60,000 bases of DNA from Apostichopus japonicus (taxonomy: Eukaryota; Echinodermata; Holothuroidea; Aspidochirotida; Stichopodidae). Shown one piece after another: positions 1 to 13,901 of this stretch (within the stretch, counting starts at the first letter, position 1; the number at the start of each line of letters is the position of its first letter). The translations under genes were made by a program, and so were the position numbers. Below the pieces are notes generated by a model that had not been told where the DNA came from, made no database searches, and saw only the letters and a program-made list of their open reading frames with translations. Location: assembly GCF_037975245.1 (NCBI RefSeq), contig NC_092579.1, forward strand, positions 2,845,001 to 2,905,000, read 5' to 3'.

Positions 1-217
1 CATTCCCGCCTCCCTCCCCCGAGGGGGGTGGGACGCAGCCGGACGGAGGAGCGGTCGCACTGACCTGACTATACACCTTCCTGTACAGGCCAAGAGACCT
101 GAGAAAAAAAAAAAAGGAAGGGCCTCCACCGAACGAGTCCTCGCCCGGCCACCTAATTTTATCGGTGAGTTCATGGTAAAAATTTTTTTTTTTGGACGTA
201 GTATCGTGTAGGAATGG

Positions 218-288
218 GTAGTAACTCGTAGTAACTTGTAGTAACCGGTAGTAACTCGTAGTAACGTGTAGTAACTTGTAGTAACCTA
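218..288 (+). repeat. 10-bp minisatellite
   Basis: Seven units of GTAACTCGTA with CT/TT/CG/GT variants. Confidence 0.8.
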
Positions 289-976
289 GTTCCACCGTGA
301 GTTACTGGGGTTTTTAGTGTCGTATAACCCCTTCTCTATGAACTAATGTTCTTCTCACTTCGGTTGTCTCGTGACTTACCTGTCTCCTCACTACATCTAC
401 ACTACAGTGTTCGGGGCGTTGGGCCTAACTTAAGAGTATCTCCTGCTATTTTAGGCCTCCTTGTTAGAGTTAAGGGGTCAGACGTGGACGGGGTCGTAGA
501 GGGTAGTCTCCCTCCCTACTGGGGGGGAAGTACTCCCCCTCCCGTCAGTAGCGTCAGAATTCGATGTTAGTTCAGGAGTCGAGGGGGTAGTCTTCCCCTT
601 CTGTCGGGGAGGACTACTACTCAACTCCAAGGCAGAGACCACTTTGGAGGGCTTTGGTCTCATGAGAAGGATGGGCAGTGACCCGTGAAGCCGGGTCACA
701 GAGGGTGCACAGTGTTAAACGGTTACCAGGACATTCTAGGCGCGGTAGAATGAGGGTGCTAAGGTTGTGGCGAGACAGGTAAGCTCGTCACTCGTAAATA
801 TCCAAACCAGTAAGTTTTGGAGTTTCAGTTTGTGTACATACACAACAATGGGGTGTTCGGCATAAATTTATTCTCAGCCTATCTTTATGATAGGCTGATA
901 TTCTCAGCTGATATGATATTCTCAGCCTATCTTTATGTGTCGTCTGGCAAGGGTGTTGTTCAATAACAACTTCCCG

Positions 977-1100
977 ACATGGACATTAAATGGATGTGTT
1001 CCGAGAGATTGGCTTCGGTCAGCTTGCGAGTCTAAAAGCCTCCATGGCTTCTTTCGTGAGTTCCTGCTTGCGGGAAGATCATATATACATACATACATGA
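977..1100 (+). mobile_element. SINE family 2, 3' fragment
   Basis: Matches only the 3' part: GGACATTAAATGGATG, CTTCGGTCAGCTTGCGAG, GAGTTCCTGCTTGCGGGAAG, then ATATACATACATACATG. No A or B box. Confidence 0.65.
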
Positions 1101-2673
1101 AAAGGTGTTCTGCCGTCAATAATGTGCTGTTTGCTTAATAGACTCTGGCATCTAACCACCAATTCAAAAAGGGTCATTTTATAATATTCGATGTTTACCA
1201 GTCAAACGTGAGTGAATACTGAATGATTTGTATGGTCTTAGTAGTACTGTATTGATTTGGCATAAATAAAACAGACCCAGGTAGCTTTTTCCTTATTTGG
1301 ATCATAATTCATTTTGTCGAGTGATTTTTACAAGTAGCTCCATTTTCAAGAAATTATGTTAACCTGATGTGATAAAATTACCTCCTAAATGTACTTTTGT
1401 GGGTTCAAATGTAGTGATTTTAGTTACAGGAAGTTGACCTTCAGAGTATTCTTGCTGACAAATTTTGAAATTCCCTTCTTTCATAGTCCAATCTAGATTC
1501 TAAACTATAATCTTTAATGTAAATTTAACAGTATAATATGAGAGGTTCTCATGCAAGATTTAACTGTCTCTGGTCATATGATTCTACAGTAATGGAAACT
1601 ATACATTGAAATGATCCCTGGAACCAAGAAGTTTAGATAAAGGCTAAACAAATGATTTTTCCAGGTCAGCCAAAACTAATCTGAAATACCAACTATTAGT
1701 TTAACCTCAGCTGATAGTATCCCTATCAGTCTCTCAGCCCATTCTGTGTGTTTTTGGAGGTTTTTATCCAGACATTCGTCAGATCAGCCATTATTCTTGG
1801 CCCTCATTTTGAACTACTTTATCAGATAACAACAATTTATGCTGGGTATTGCTGTCAAAATTGTTATTACATCTGGCAACATTGATCACAAATGTGTATG
1901 ATTTTGGGTTAGCCTGTATCTCTTTCCCCTTCCCCTTCTCTTCTCCTCTGCTAGTATTGTGAAAAATATTGTGAATCATGTGATAATCAATGTATGTCAT
2001 TACCACTCTTACTGGGATATATTGCACCTGGCAATACTGCTGGCCTGGTGGGTATTGGTTAATGTTGTAACTACAACTCAAGATTGACCTGTAAATCCTA
2101 CATATTATATAATACCATGGTCTATTTATGTGTCAAAAACCCTGTTCCTACCCACTATGGTACCTTGCCCAATATTTCTCAGCATTATAGCCTTGCAATA
2201 TGCAGTTTAATTTTGTGTGCTTCTTTAATATCAAAGTAAGGAGTTGTTCAAAACGCAGCCCAGTTTTTCTTTCACAAAGGTCCTGCCTAAATGGGAATGC
2301 CAGGCAGTTATGACCCTCTTGACTTCTAAACAATTACCTAATTTACAGGTCTCTCATTTTATATAATGTGAAAACATTGTTTATAGCTGTTTCTCTTGCT
2401 TTGACTCCCAAGAAACAGAAAGGAAACAAATTTCAAATTGTCTTTTTCTTGCTAGATGTATTTCTTATTTTAGTTCTTTGTTGCACAGGATTGTAAGTTG
2501 AACCATTGCTCATGGCTGTTTATCATAACCATTTTTTTTAGTGTTTGTATATATATGACTTGGAAAAGAGCAAAGAAAATTATTTCTAGAACAGCATTCT
2601 CAAGCCCAGAGCAGTCAGTTTTACAGTTGTTCATTTTAAACATTAATATATAATTATGTTTGACTTGTCATAG

Positions 2674-5600
2674 TGGAATTTTCCATTGCTGATGCAAGCC
2701 TGGAAGTTGGGTCCTGCTTTGGCTGCTGGATGTTGTGTGGTGATGAAAGTAGCAGAGCAAACACCGCTGACCGCCCTCTATATCGCAGATCTCATCAAAG
2801 AGGTAAGCAGATAAATACTTCAGAAAATAGGTTGTCAATTATTTAAAAGAAAAGCATGAGAAACCAAGGCGTACTTGTTCAAGGCCAACGCCCTCTCACA
2901 TGACTTTACAACTTAACCCTGGTCAATGGTAACTTGTCACACCTACACACTAAAGTGTACACAATTCAATCATTCTCTCCTGGGGCATCACAGTACACCA
3001 CATCCACGTGTCCCCCGGGGACTTCCCATAGGGTGCACCTACAAACTGGTGCACTCAACTATATTTACAAGTTACCTCGCAAGTCCCCATTATACACCTG
3101 GGTGAAGAGAGGCGATGGAGATAAAATGCCTTGCCCAAGGACACAACGCAATGATCTGGCCAGGACTCGAACCTGTAATCCTTAGATCACAAGTCCACTG
3201 CCTTAACCACTTGACCTCAATGCCCTCTCTAAACACTAAACACTAAGCAATATCAAGTTTGCCTCCACGAGATTACTTGAACTAAGGTGATGAAGATGTC
3301 CTGGATTTCCAGGGACAGTCACATGGAAGAGGTTGGGGAGGGGGTCAACATCAAACATCATGTCCTCAGAGTTATTGGAAAAAATGTGGTCACTTCAAAG
3401 ATGAAGTAAGTTAAAGCTCTTATAAAGATTAGACTTAAATAACAAAGACTAATACCTAACAGATATTCAGACAACAACGATTTTGATATACTATATAAAG
3501 GTTGAGTTTTAAAGCTAGTCATTAAATGTGACTAAACATGGCTTCATGTTCTGTATCCATTACCAGGCTGGATTCCCACCTGGTGTTGTCAATGTCCTAT
3601 CTGGGTTTGGACCTACTGCTGGTGGTGCTGTGGCATCCCATCCTGACATTGTAAAAGTTGCCTTCACTGGCTCCACTGAGGTAAGTATTTAATCTCTTTA
3701 ATTACATTCTTACTTATTCAGTTACCTAGCAACCAGAATTAGTGACCGGCAGATCAAATCAGTCGTTAATTTCAAATTTGTTTGTCGTCCACTTTTACAG
3801 CTGTCTTTTTAATGGTGGTAAAAGGCTTGGTGTTGTTCTAAGGGGGCCTCTTCATCCTTCACCCCACACCCCCCTCCCCTTCCCCTCCCCCTCCCCTCTC
3901 CCTTCGTCCTAAGTACTTTCCCATGTCATTTGAAGTGGCATCCACACACAATTGTTCCGGACATGGTTTCAAGTGAGACAATATGAGACATATATGAGAC
4001 TACACTGTTTTTGTGCTAGCTAGACCAGCATACCTTGATTTCACTATGCAATCCTTTGTTGTCATGTCACATTTTCTATGGGTTTAACAGGTCGGACGAA
4101 TAATCCAGGAGACGGCATCAAGCAACTGTAAGAAGGTTACTCTGGAACTGGGCGGGAAGAGCCCTAACATCATACTTGCGGATGCAGATAGTGAGTATAT
4201 TTATCTAGAGCACAGAGTGGGCGAATTGCGGGCAGCATGGGGGGGGGTGGGGTAAATTAATTTTGTGCATCCTGCGGGAATAGCCCTAACATACTTGCCG
4301 ATGCAGATAGTGAGTATATTTATGTAGAGCATAGAGCAGGCGAATTGTGGGCAGCATGGGGTGGGTGAATGACATTTGTGCAGCCTGCGGGAAGAGCCCT
4401 AACATCATATTTGCATAAGCAGCTAGTGATTATTTTTATCTAGAGCACAATGCAGGCAAATTGCTGGCAGCATGGGGGGGGGGTGAAGGAATTTTGTGCA
4501 GCTTGCGGGAGGAGTCCTTACATCATTCTCGCCAATGCATATAGTGAGTATATTTAACTAGAGCAAAGAGCGGGCGAATTGCGGGCAGCATGGGGCGGAT
4601 GAATGAATTTGTGCAGTCTGCAGGAACTCTTTCAAAACACTATTAATGTGCAGGGATTAATTTAGTGTTCAAAGTTGTTGTAGCAATTTATAAGGCTCTG
4701 AAATGTTGTGTCTTATAAAATACTACAGTAGATGATTCCTGTGTAGAGAAGGGTGATACATCTTTGAACTCGTTTAGCAATTTAACCATTTTGCACTGGG
4801 ATCCTGAATATAATTTTCCCTGATGCGGCCAGGGGAGCTTTAACATATAGCAGGGAAAGACACAATATGTATTCTTCAATGAGGAGTTGAGTATAGCAAC
4901 TAATCGTGATAGGATAGTTCAGCATAACAATTGGACAAAAGAACCTTGTGACCTTACGTTTCTCATTCAGTGTCATGTGTCCATATTTAGAATTTAGAAT
5001 TAGGTACATCAGTATGTGTTGTGGCCCCCCATTGATTGCATATGTGTTGGAACTTATTCAAGTCCATCTTAATTGTGTCAAATTTGCTATTTACTATATT
5101 AAGTTAGATTTGTTTACTTGTTATTGTATAAAATAGGGTTCCTGCTATTTTTTCACTGTTTTATTGTTTCGTTTAATGATTTGTTGCTTTTTATTAGATT
5201 TATATTAGATTTAGATTATATGTACAGCGCCTTGAGTTTGTTTTACATTGTAAGGCGCTTTATAAACCTAATTTATCATTTCGTTTAATTGATTTGTTGC
5301 TTTTTATTAGATTTATATTAGATTTAGATTATATTTATTGTTTCGTTTAATTGATTTGTTGCTTTTTAATTAGATTTATATTAGATTTAGATTATATGTA
5401 CAGCACCTTGAGTTTGTTTTACATTGTAAGGCGCTTTATAAATCTAATTTATTATTATTATTATTAAATAGGGTTCTTAGTCATGAAAAATTATCCTTCC
5501 CCGTTTGAAAGCTGCTACATGTTTGAGTTCACTGTTATTTTATCATATTTGATTCTGATTTTATGCATATTCAGTGAGTACTGCAGTGGAGACGGCACAT

Positions 5601-8600
5601 CAAGCTCTGTTCTTCAATCATGGACAGTGCTGCACAGCTGGGTCACGAACCTTTGTGGAGGAGGGGATCTACGATGAGTTTGTGGAACGTTCTGCAGAGA
5701 GGGCCAAAAACAAAGTCGTTGGTGATCCGTTTAATGCTAAAAGTGAACAGGGACCACAGGTGAGTTAGGTCAATACCTGTTAGCCAAAACATCAACATTT
5801 CTTATAATGAAATCTACTTTTCTTGTTGTACCTTGTGTCATTTTAGATTTAACAGAGCTAAGGAAGTTCTTATCTATATTTCATTTTGCTTGTCATTTGT
5901 AATGATGCAAACATGGCAGTTACACAAAAGTTGTCACAAGTCTTCTGTTGCACTTGTATTACATGATGTAAACTGAACATAGTGGAATCAGTTGTAATTT
6001 ATTTGCTTGATGCTAGGGATATGTGATAGGCTCAAGGTGTAGGCTTCTACTTGTATGTGCAGTGTTTCTATGGTGCATCTACCAAAGATCATGTAACTAT
6101 TAGGTGATTGGCTATAAAGGTTTACTCTCCTATTTGAATGTGCAGGTGTTCCTATATATGGTGCATCTACCAAAGATCATGTAACTATTATGTGATAGGC
6201 AAAAAGTGTAGGCTTCTATTTGTATGCACAGTGTTTCTATGGTACATCTACACAAAATCCAATGTAACTGTCAGGTGGTAGGCTAGAAGTGTAGGCAGAT
6301 CTGTTCATACATGCAGTGCTTCTATATATGGTGCATTGATCTACTAAAGGTCCTGTAACTATGAGGTGTATAGGCTTCATGTCAGCAGTATTCCTATGGT
6401 GCATTTACCATCGGATATGCATCAGTTTATAGCTATACTTTATGCTCAGGTGACCTTATGCTTTAAATAGGAATCTGGGACAAAATTTAAGGGTGGAATG
6501 TGTGGCCAGGGGAAAGGGCTAAGGGGAGGGAGGGGTGTCCCCCTCCCATTTGAGAGAGAAAAGTACTAATCTGGTAGAGCACAGATATGACTTACTCGAG
6601 AGTACTGTATGCCTATAGGTCAGCACAAGACTAACACGACTTCTGTTCTGTAGGAGACACTGTCACCCTTGTACATTACTCTGCTCATATGGTAGGATAG
6701 GCCTTTACCCTACGTTCTAGCAGTTCTTGTTTTGATCTCTGTGATCATCTGTGCGAGGTATTTGCGTACATCTGTGGTTTTACAATGACGTGTAATTTAA
6801 AAGGTATAAAGGGCAGGAAGGTAGATTTTGCAACATTTCTTCTTGGAATCTGGGACTGTCCTTGAAAATTGGGGACGTCTGGTCACCTTACTTTAAACAT
6901 ATGTAGTGAAGTGTAAAACGTTTGTTGAAAATTTAGTGGAAATTAGTGATAGTTTACCCAAATTACTTCAAGTTAGGTTCTTGACCTTATGAAATCCTTG
7001 ATAATCGTCATATTATGCTTGAGCACTATAAAGAAAATATTGATGTCTGAAATTTGTCAGCTAAGTTTCAGACCTACGGTAAAACATGTATTAAAATTAC
7101 AACAAGCAGTTACAGTCTTAAGACAGTTTTATGAAAATATCAGTTAATTTCCTTTATTCTTGCTGATGTTTTAACACAGGTGGACAAAGATCAGTTTGAT
7201 AAAATTTTAGGCCTTATTGGCAGCGGTAAAACTGAGGGGGCAACATTAGTCACTGGTGGCAGCAGAGCTCATGACCGAGGATACTTTATTCAGCCTACAG
7301 TTTTCTCAAACGTGACAGATGAGATGACCATCGCTAGGGAAGAGGTATGAAGACTCCATCCAGATAATTATTTCTTCATGGTATCGTCCTCTTGTGTTCA
7401 ACGTTGTAATTAACAGGTCGTTCCTATTTCAGTTTAGATTCACATTTTGATAAACACTCTACGTTTGGTAACAAAACAGCCTTGTCTTTACTTTTAGTAG
7501 AGACTTCATTAAAATAGCAGGTTGCCTTTTATAGCTGTATGCTAACCTTCATTTCTTAGGAGAAAGGAAATATAGAAAGTGTTTGTCTAGAATAAGCATT
7601 AAGCTAGTATTTACTTTCAAAGGTTATAATGACAACAGCTTCAGATTTGGTTCCCCAGAGTTTCTGAAGACTAGCTACCTCTGATATCAGACTGTGATAT
7701 GTCCAGCCTAGATGTTTTGTTGTTGTTGTTTTTATTGTCTTGGTTGTTATGGTGGTTAGGATTTTGGGGGCTTCTTATTTTTTCTAAATCAAGAAATTTC
7801 TTCAACAATTTAAACACCCTGTGTGACATTATTACAACTTACTGGCAAAATGAGTCGATGTGGCTTTATCTGATGGCAAAATGATTTTACACCAAGGCTG
7901 CAAATATACCAGCTGCTCGGAAACCTAAAAGTTCTTGTTATATGTTCATCCTTATTAGCAAGAATGTGTTTTAAATTGGTCCTATGATTCTTTTTGCAAA
8001 TCACTTTCAGATTTTTGGACCAGTGATGCAAATTCTGAAGTTCAAGAATTTGAACGATATCATTGAGAGAGCGAACAACACAGAGTACGGTCTTGCTGCA
8101 GGCGTCATGACCAAGGACATAGAGAAAGCCCTCTACATAGCAAACAGCCTTCGAGCCGGAACCGTCTGGTAAGAGGCTAGACTTAGCAGTTCATCTTGTG
8201 CAACATTACGATCACACAAGCTTTTATAAAAATTATTATGGCCTTATCATTAATCAATGTTTCTTCAATAGTTATTTTACTCCCTACATAATTGTGTATT
8301 AGTTTTTGCGCCAAGCTCTAACTGTTAACAAAATTACTTCAAAATAGCATGTTAGATGGATGTCATAGTGGTCATACAAATCCAAATGGCCACCTCCAGA
8401 CACAGCATGCAGTTTCGTCGTGCCCGAAAACCTGGGTTCCATCAGTCACCAAAGAATGCAGAATATTCATATGGTGAAACAGACCAGTTTGCATCAGGGG
8501 TGTACATTTGTAGCGTGTAGATGTCCATCACATGATCGGTATAACTTAAGGAAATAAATTTGGTTTTCATACATTTTTTACACATCTTATAATTCACTTT

Positions 8601-10418
8601 CATTACACCAGCTTAACAACCTAAACATTTTTCCTGCACAAGACCGTTGCATTGAGAGAATTTTTTTTTATTTTCCTTCTTGTTATATGTCCTTTCAGTT
8701 TCTTTTTGTCACTACCTTAAATGAATGTTTAATTTAGATGGTTTTTTTTATACGTCAACTGCTTCAATTTTATCTTCAGGGTAAACACCTACAATCAGTT
8801 TCAGTCCCAGCTGCCTTTTGGTGGCTTCAAAGAGTCTGGGACTGGACGAGAGAAGGGTTCAGCAGGGCTCGAGCCTTACCTGGAGACCAAGACTGTGAGT
8901 AGAATTAATTCAGAAGAAAAATCGGTTGGAAAAAACCTGATTGTCTGGTTCACATATTCATTCCTTGTTTGAATAACATCCGTTTAGTAGCGTATTTTGG
9001 TGGTTGAAGTTGCTTGCTCAATATAAAAAATAAAAAATGGCAGGGATAGCAGGGAATTTCTTGCATCTTGAGGTCAAAACACATCCTCATAGCATGTTGT
9101 GCAAATTTTCAAATTTGGTTATATTTTGTGATTCGTGTATGGCCGCAGCAACATAGCTCAACGTCATTATGGCAATTCGGCTGAAAATATTTTGGTTGTT
9201 TCCTTATGATATTTAAATGTGCTATCCACAGAAGAAAATAACTATATTTCTCTTGCAAAAAGTTATAACAACAAGAAAATGCTAAAGTTTGCATAAAAAT
9301 TAATTTCTGCTATGCATATCAATATTTGTATTAAAAAGTAAAGAACATTAATTCTTCTTCCATTAAGCAAAGAATGCAGAAAGAAGTTAACTTGAATGCT
9401 TCTGAGGGTCTGTCTTTGATTTTAGTTAAAATGGCTTCCACTTAAACGGATTTGTCTGCTGCTTGACAATACTTTTGTGAAGGTCAACAGAGTTGCCTCC
9501 AAGATTGCTAGAAAGCCAAAATAAAACAGTTGTTGTGTAGATTTCAAACCAACATGAACTTTAAGGGCAACATCAACATGCATTCCCTTTATTGATTCAG
9601 TTTGTAGGTTGAGGCCTACCCTCTTCCCTGCCCACACCATCACCCACACACCATCCCTTGGTTAATAACAGTGGCAACAATGGTAAGGTCAGAACACCAA
9701 GGAAAGAACATTTGAGATAGTTTAGCAACTTACACCTCAACAGTTGGGGCCAGCACTGATGACCTTTCACAGTCCCCAAGTGTATGTGTGTTGCAGGGGG
9801 GGGGGGGGGAGGGGTTGGTCTATGCTTTCCAACTCGTCCATATAACAAAAACTTCTGGTATGGTTAAACTGAAGTAAGTAGGACAAAGATCACATATGTA
9901 TGATCTTTATATTCCTATTAGAACAAACCTATGTAAGCGAATGGTTCATGAGATGGCGTTGTGGTCAACTGGTTAAGGCAGTGGACTTGTGATCTAAGGA
10001 TTATAGGTTCGAGCCCTGGCCAGATCACTGCGTTGTGTCCTTTGGCAAGGCACTTTATCTCCATTGCCTCTCTTCACCCAGGTGTATAAATGGGGACTTG
10101 CGAAGTGACTTGTATATATAGTTGCGTGTGCCGGTTTGTGGCTGCACCCTATGGGAAGTCCCCAGGGGACACGTTGCTGTGGTGCACTGTGGTGCCCCAG
10201 GAGAGCTTGTTTGAATTGTGCACACTTTGGTGTGTAGGCGTGACAAGTTACCAATGACCAGGGTTAAGTTACACATCCGGGACAGCAAGTTTTGCTTAAT
10301 TAATCAAGAATCAAGTGACACCGTGGCAATTATCTATTGCTGATAATTCAACTGTTGATATATTGATGGTCTCATTCCATTTCAGGTTATCATCAATATG
10401 ATAGAAAAGAACTCTTAA
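2674..10418 (+). CDS. Aldehyde dehydrogenase ALDH1/2 class, paralog A (5' exons outside window)
   Basis: NAD-dependent oxidation of aldehydes to carboxylic acids, tetrameric ALDH superfamily. Eight exons: 2674-2802, 3567-3680, 4091-4190, 5575-5759, 7180-7344, 8011-8168, 8780-8894, 10386-10418, all with AG/GT borders and compatible phases; together 332 codons plus TAA. The fragment opens at [16 protein letters not shown] (oxyanion-hole Asn), followed by VMKVAEQTP (NAD-binding Lys), KVAFTGSTE (Rossmann loop), [11 protein letters not shown] (general-base Glu), [13 protein letters not shown] (catalytic Cys, second of the pair), [22 protein letters not shown] and a C-terminal EKNS resembling human ALDH2 QKNS. 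The N-terminal ~187 residues were not found in 1-2673, so they probably lie upstream. Whether this copy is mitochondrial or cytosolic cannot be judged without the N-terminus. The third exon's donor is followed by an unusual array of exon-end copies. Confidence 0.95.
2910..3220 (-). mobile_element. tRNA-derived SINE, family 1, with direct repeats
   Basis: Inverted copy of the SINE at 9950-10271. It is flanked by an 11-bp direct repeat AA(C/T)GCCCTCTC (2887-2897, 3219-3229), fitting target-primed insertion. In the intron after the first visible exon of paralog A. Confidence 0.8.
4152..4625 (+). repeat. Tandem copies of exon end plus splice donor, paralog A
   Basis: A unit of about 113-122 bp starting GCGGGAAGAGCCCTAACATC repeats four times (starts 4152, 4274, 4387, 4505). 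The first is the true exon end and donor (4190|GTGAGT). Copies 2 and 4 keep GTGAGTATAT after AGATA or CATATA; copy 3 has GTGATT. Confidence 0.92.
5130..5466 (+). repeat. Tandem LINE/SINE tail-like repeat
   Basis: Two and a half copies of a block with GTTTCGTTTAATTGATTTGT, then AGCGCCTTGAGTTTG and GTAAGGCGCTTTATAAA, ending in TTATTATTATTA. This stem and TTA tail are typical of CR1/L2-type 3' ends. Confidence 0.65.
6015..6420 (+). repeat. ~105-bp tandem repeat, four copies
   Basis: Diverged copies share GTGTAGGCTTCTA, GCAGTGTTTCTATGGTGCAT and CATGTAACTATTAGGTG. In the intron after exon 5575-5759 of paralog A. Confidence 0.75.
9950..10271 (+). mobile_element. tRNA-derived SINE, family 1
   Basis: Begins with a tRNA-like head: A box GTGGTCAACTGGTTAAGGC (from 9961) and B box GGTTCGAGCC (10006-10015), followed by about 250 bp of conserved body ending GACCAGGGTTAAGTT. 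In the last intron of paralog A, 115 bp before its final exon. Pol III promoter layout supports a SINE. Confidence 0.8.
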
Positions 10419-13400
10419 GCATTGCTGATCAGGACTCCAGTCCTCCTTTGCTCCTGCGAGGAGGAACGCCTCATCAGGGATTTGGGATATCCTCTTCTGT
10501 GAGGTAGCACTAAGCACTAAGTGGGATAAGATTTACAAACTACTAAAGATGCAAAGAGCAGAACCAGTTACTTTTTCTACCGGTCTTCTCTTCTTTCTTG
10601 ATTATGATATGTAACCATTGTGTACTTGTATTCGTCTGCACGTTAGTTTTGTCTATTTTAGTGGTGAAAGGCATTTCTGGTGGTCATCTACAACCTCCCT
10701 TTAACAGTTTAATAGAATATTCATACATAATCTAGTACCATTATTGAATATTCAAAACATATTATTATCCTTTATATATTTTAGTTAGCAGGATCAAGAC
10801 GGGTCTTAGTAAAATGAGATATTGAATCATCTGTTGTCAGTTATCGTGTTTCTCTTTTGTATCAATCAACTAAAATTATTGTACACGTAATGTCCACAGA
10901 GGTTTAACAAGTCACACCTAATGTCCACAGAGGTTGAACAAGTCACACTTAATGTCCACAGAGGTTTAAAAAGTCACTTTCTTAAGAAAAAAATTGTTGT
11001 ATTTCTACTCCTCCATTTAACTGTAGTACATTAATGTCCACAGAGGTTGAACAAGTTAGACGTAATGTCCACAGGGGTTTAACAAGTTACATGTAATGTC
11101 CACAGAGGTTTAACGAGTCATCGTATTGTGCTTAAACTTTTATCATCTTTATCAGAAAATGAATATTATGACATTTACACAGTTTACAGACAGTAGTTAA
11201 TACGGTTCCATTTTTACACCATCTATTGGTTAATAGAGTAAAGTACTGCTGATTCTCATCACATAGTCCTTCCTTCCTTCAAATACATATATATATTTTT
11301 GTAAACTTAGCTTGTTTTTAGTGCTGTTTGGTTTGGCAATCTTGTATGTGCTATAAATGCTAAACCCTTGTAGTGTAGAACTGGGCATAGCAATTAAGAG
11401 TCTGAAGTCCCATCATTATCATGAAAACAGATAAAAAACATTGTTCCCATGAAAATATGTTTTCTTAAATAAGTTTTTTTTGGTTCAACCTTTGTTTTTC
11501 TTGGTTTACTTTTCTTTGTCCAAGTGACAATACGTGGCAGTTTAAACAATGTAGTTCAATCTTTGCTTTATCTTGGTCATTAATATTCATGCTTAATAAA
11601 AAATTACAAACATGTGCCTAATTTCAAATCATTAAAAATATAGTGCCAATTATTACTCACAGGCTGCAGACTGTTAAGCAAACTCTCATCACCTTGTGTT
11701 ATGAAAATAATAACATGAATATCTCAGGGTTCACATTTATTTGAAGAAAACGTTGTGCCTTTTTGGAGGAATACTCTTTTTTTACGACGGACTGAAAAAA
11801 TCGGTCATAACTTTCACGATTCCTGTTTTAACAATCATGACTTAAATTGTCATTTGCATGTTTTCATAATTGATTTTATACTGAAAACTCATTCTGTAAG
11901 ATTACCATTGTCTAGCCCACTCTATTGACATTTATTCGTAATGAAAGGGATGGCTTATTATTTCGAAAATGAAGAATGATTAGAATTTCAACTTTTCAAT
12001 TTGAAGGATATCTTGTAAAAAAGAGTGGAAAAAATGGCCCCAAATGTGGCCTAGTCCTAATGTTAATGTTTGGCTACAGTACCCCAGTGTACCACCGTAA
12101 TTGTTAACACAGTACCTGTACATGTATCACATATCGCGCTGCCAAATCATGTACGCATCCATTTGGTAATGTAACAAAATATATGCCAAACGGGCTGGGC
12201 GGCTGGGGCAGGCTAAAGAACAATATATTTCATATACTGGCATCATTATGTTACCAATCCTAGCCTAGGAGTAGGAGGACAACAATACAAATTACAGATT
12301 CACTTTACTTTTAAATAATATTGAAAAACTGTGGAATGTTAATATCGTTGGTGAGTTTTTAGTCGATTTTTTATTTAATTTTTGGTCATAACAATAGCTC
12401 ACGACAGAACACATTTTTGGTCGTAATTATGTAATGTGCGGGCGTAAAATGCGAATGTGGGATATATCTTGTAACCATTTTCTTACATATTGCTCAAATC
12501 TCTCACCTAGTTTATTTGTCAGCTGATATTAACTTTTCCCCTTGTACTGAAAAAGATATATATTTTATTTCAAGGATTGCATCATAATATTTCTCAACCC
12601 TCATATTTCCCTAAATATTTCTCTACCCTACTCGTTTTAGAATTCAATGCAATATGTATTTTCTGGTATAGAAAGGCATTTAAAATAATCAGCAAGAAGT
12701 TGTTACATAAGTAACAGTTTGTGGACAGCATTTTTCATACTACTTTGAAATGATAGAGGAGTTGTCGTTAAGTAAAAATTGGACTCTCCTTGCTGGCAAA
12801 AGTCTTCCCCCCAGTCATGGAACATTAGTTTTGCCCATGTAGGCTTTCCTACCACCGCCTGCCCCCCCCCCCCGCCCCCAACCTTATTAGGCTGTTGCTA
12901 GGTATGCTATGTTCATTTCCATGCCTTACTTGAAACAAATTATGTAACCATGTCTTTCCTGCTTACACATATTCTATCTCTTTATAGTTTCAAAGTTTAA
13001 GCAGATGTTTGGACTAACTGCTAAGGAAAGTCCCCAAATATATATATCTATATAAAATTTGTCAGATTAGGAGCGGTTCATGCCATCCTACTGATTTTGT
13101 TCATGGGTACATTAAACTATTCTCTATGGATTTATAACATTTTTTGCCCATCCCTAACCATGGATGGTTTGTCTGTAACAGTTTATCAAAGTCAGAAGTA
13201 CAAACTACTAGTTCTGTTGAAAAGAAAAGGGCCATCGGTCTGATTATTGTCATTTCAGTTGTGTTTAGTGCATCTTGTTCTTCTGTAATATAAATACAAA
13301 ATCTCATATTATTATTTGTTTTCAAGTTAAAGCGGGTTCTTCATTGATAACATACAGTATATTCAATATTTGGCAGCTGCAAATTTGTCATCTCTCAATT

Positions 13401-13895
13401 ATTAGATTAAAAACAGAAATAAAGATTTGATAGAAAATGGAATATTTGTTTATGTTATTTATTTAATTTTTTTTTTTTGGCAAAGGCTTCTGCCAAGTTT
13501 AAGACAAATTAGGAAGGGTACCCACACATTAGCAACTTTTTGTCTCCTTTTGCCCAATCCTACTTCAAAATAATTAAGATAAGCATAAAACACAAAAATA
13601 AAGAATAATGATAGTTTCTAAAGAAAAACACCGATAATATATTTATTAAATTCATTTGGAGACAGTAGTTTATAGTCTGTTAAGAGCTACATTAAATTCA
13701 TATGATTAGCTTCGACTCCATGCAAGCCTTACAAAGATGGAGGAGGGGGGGGGGTCAGGGAGAATTGGCCCGGGTTAAAATAGAGGCCCAGGCTAAGTAT
13801 GGAATAAACAATGTATTTTCATGTTCATACCCGACTTAATTAACAGGAAATGAAGACTTCAAAAAGGAGGAGCGGCCCGGTGTCCTAATTATCCC
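10419..13895. other. Intergenic region after paralog A
   Basis: AT-rich, stop-dense in all frames. Only the minisatellite at 10890 and homopolymer tracts (C run near 12863, T run near 13470) were noted. Confidence 0.6.
10890..11120 (+). repeat. Short minisatellite after paralog A stop
   Basis: Six copies of AATGTCCACAGAGGTTTAAC followed by AAGT(C/T)AC, three on each side of an unrelated 60-bp spacer. May lie in the 3' UTR of paralog A; the first AATAAA seen downstream of the stop is at 11595. Confidence 0.75.
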
Positions 13896-13901
13896 CGGAA
13901 T

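Larger units (their letters stand above)
1..2673. other. Upstream stretch, no exon recognised
   Basis: Apart from the 10-bp minisatellite and the SINE fragment at 977, I see no ALDH exon. The first 800 bases are GC-richer with mixed C and G runs and could be an unrecognised repeat; 1150-2673 is plain AT-rich DNA ending in the acceptor CATAG at 2669-2673. Confidence 0.6.
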
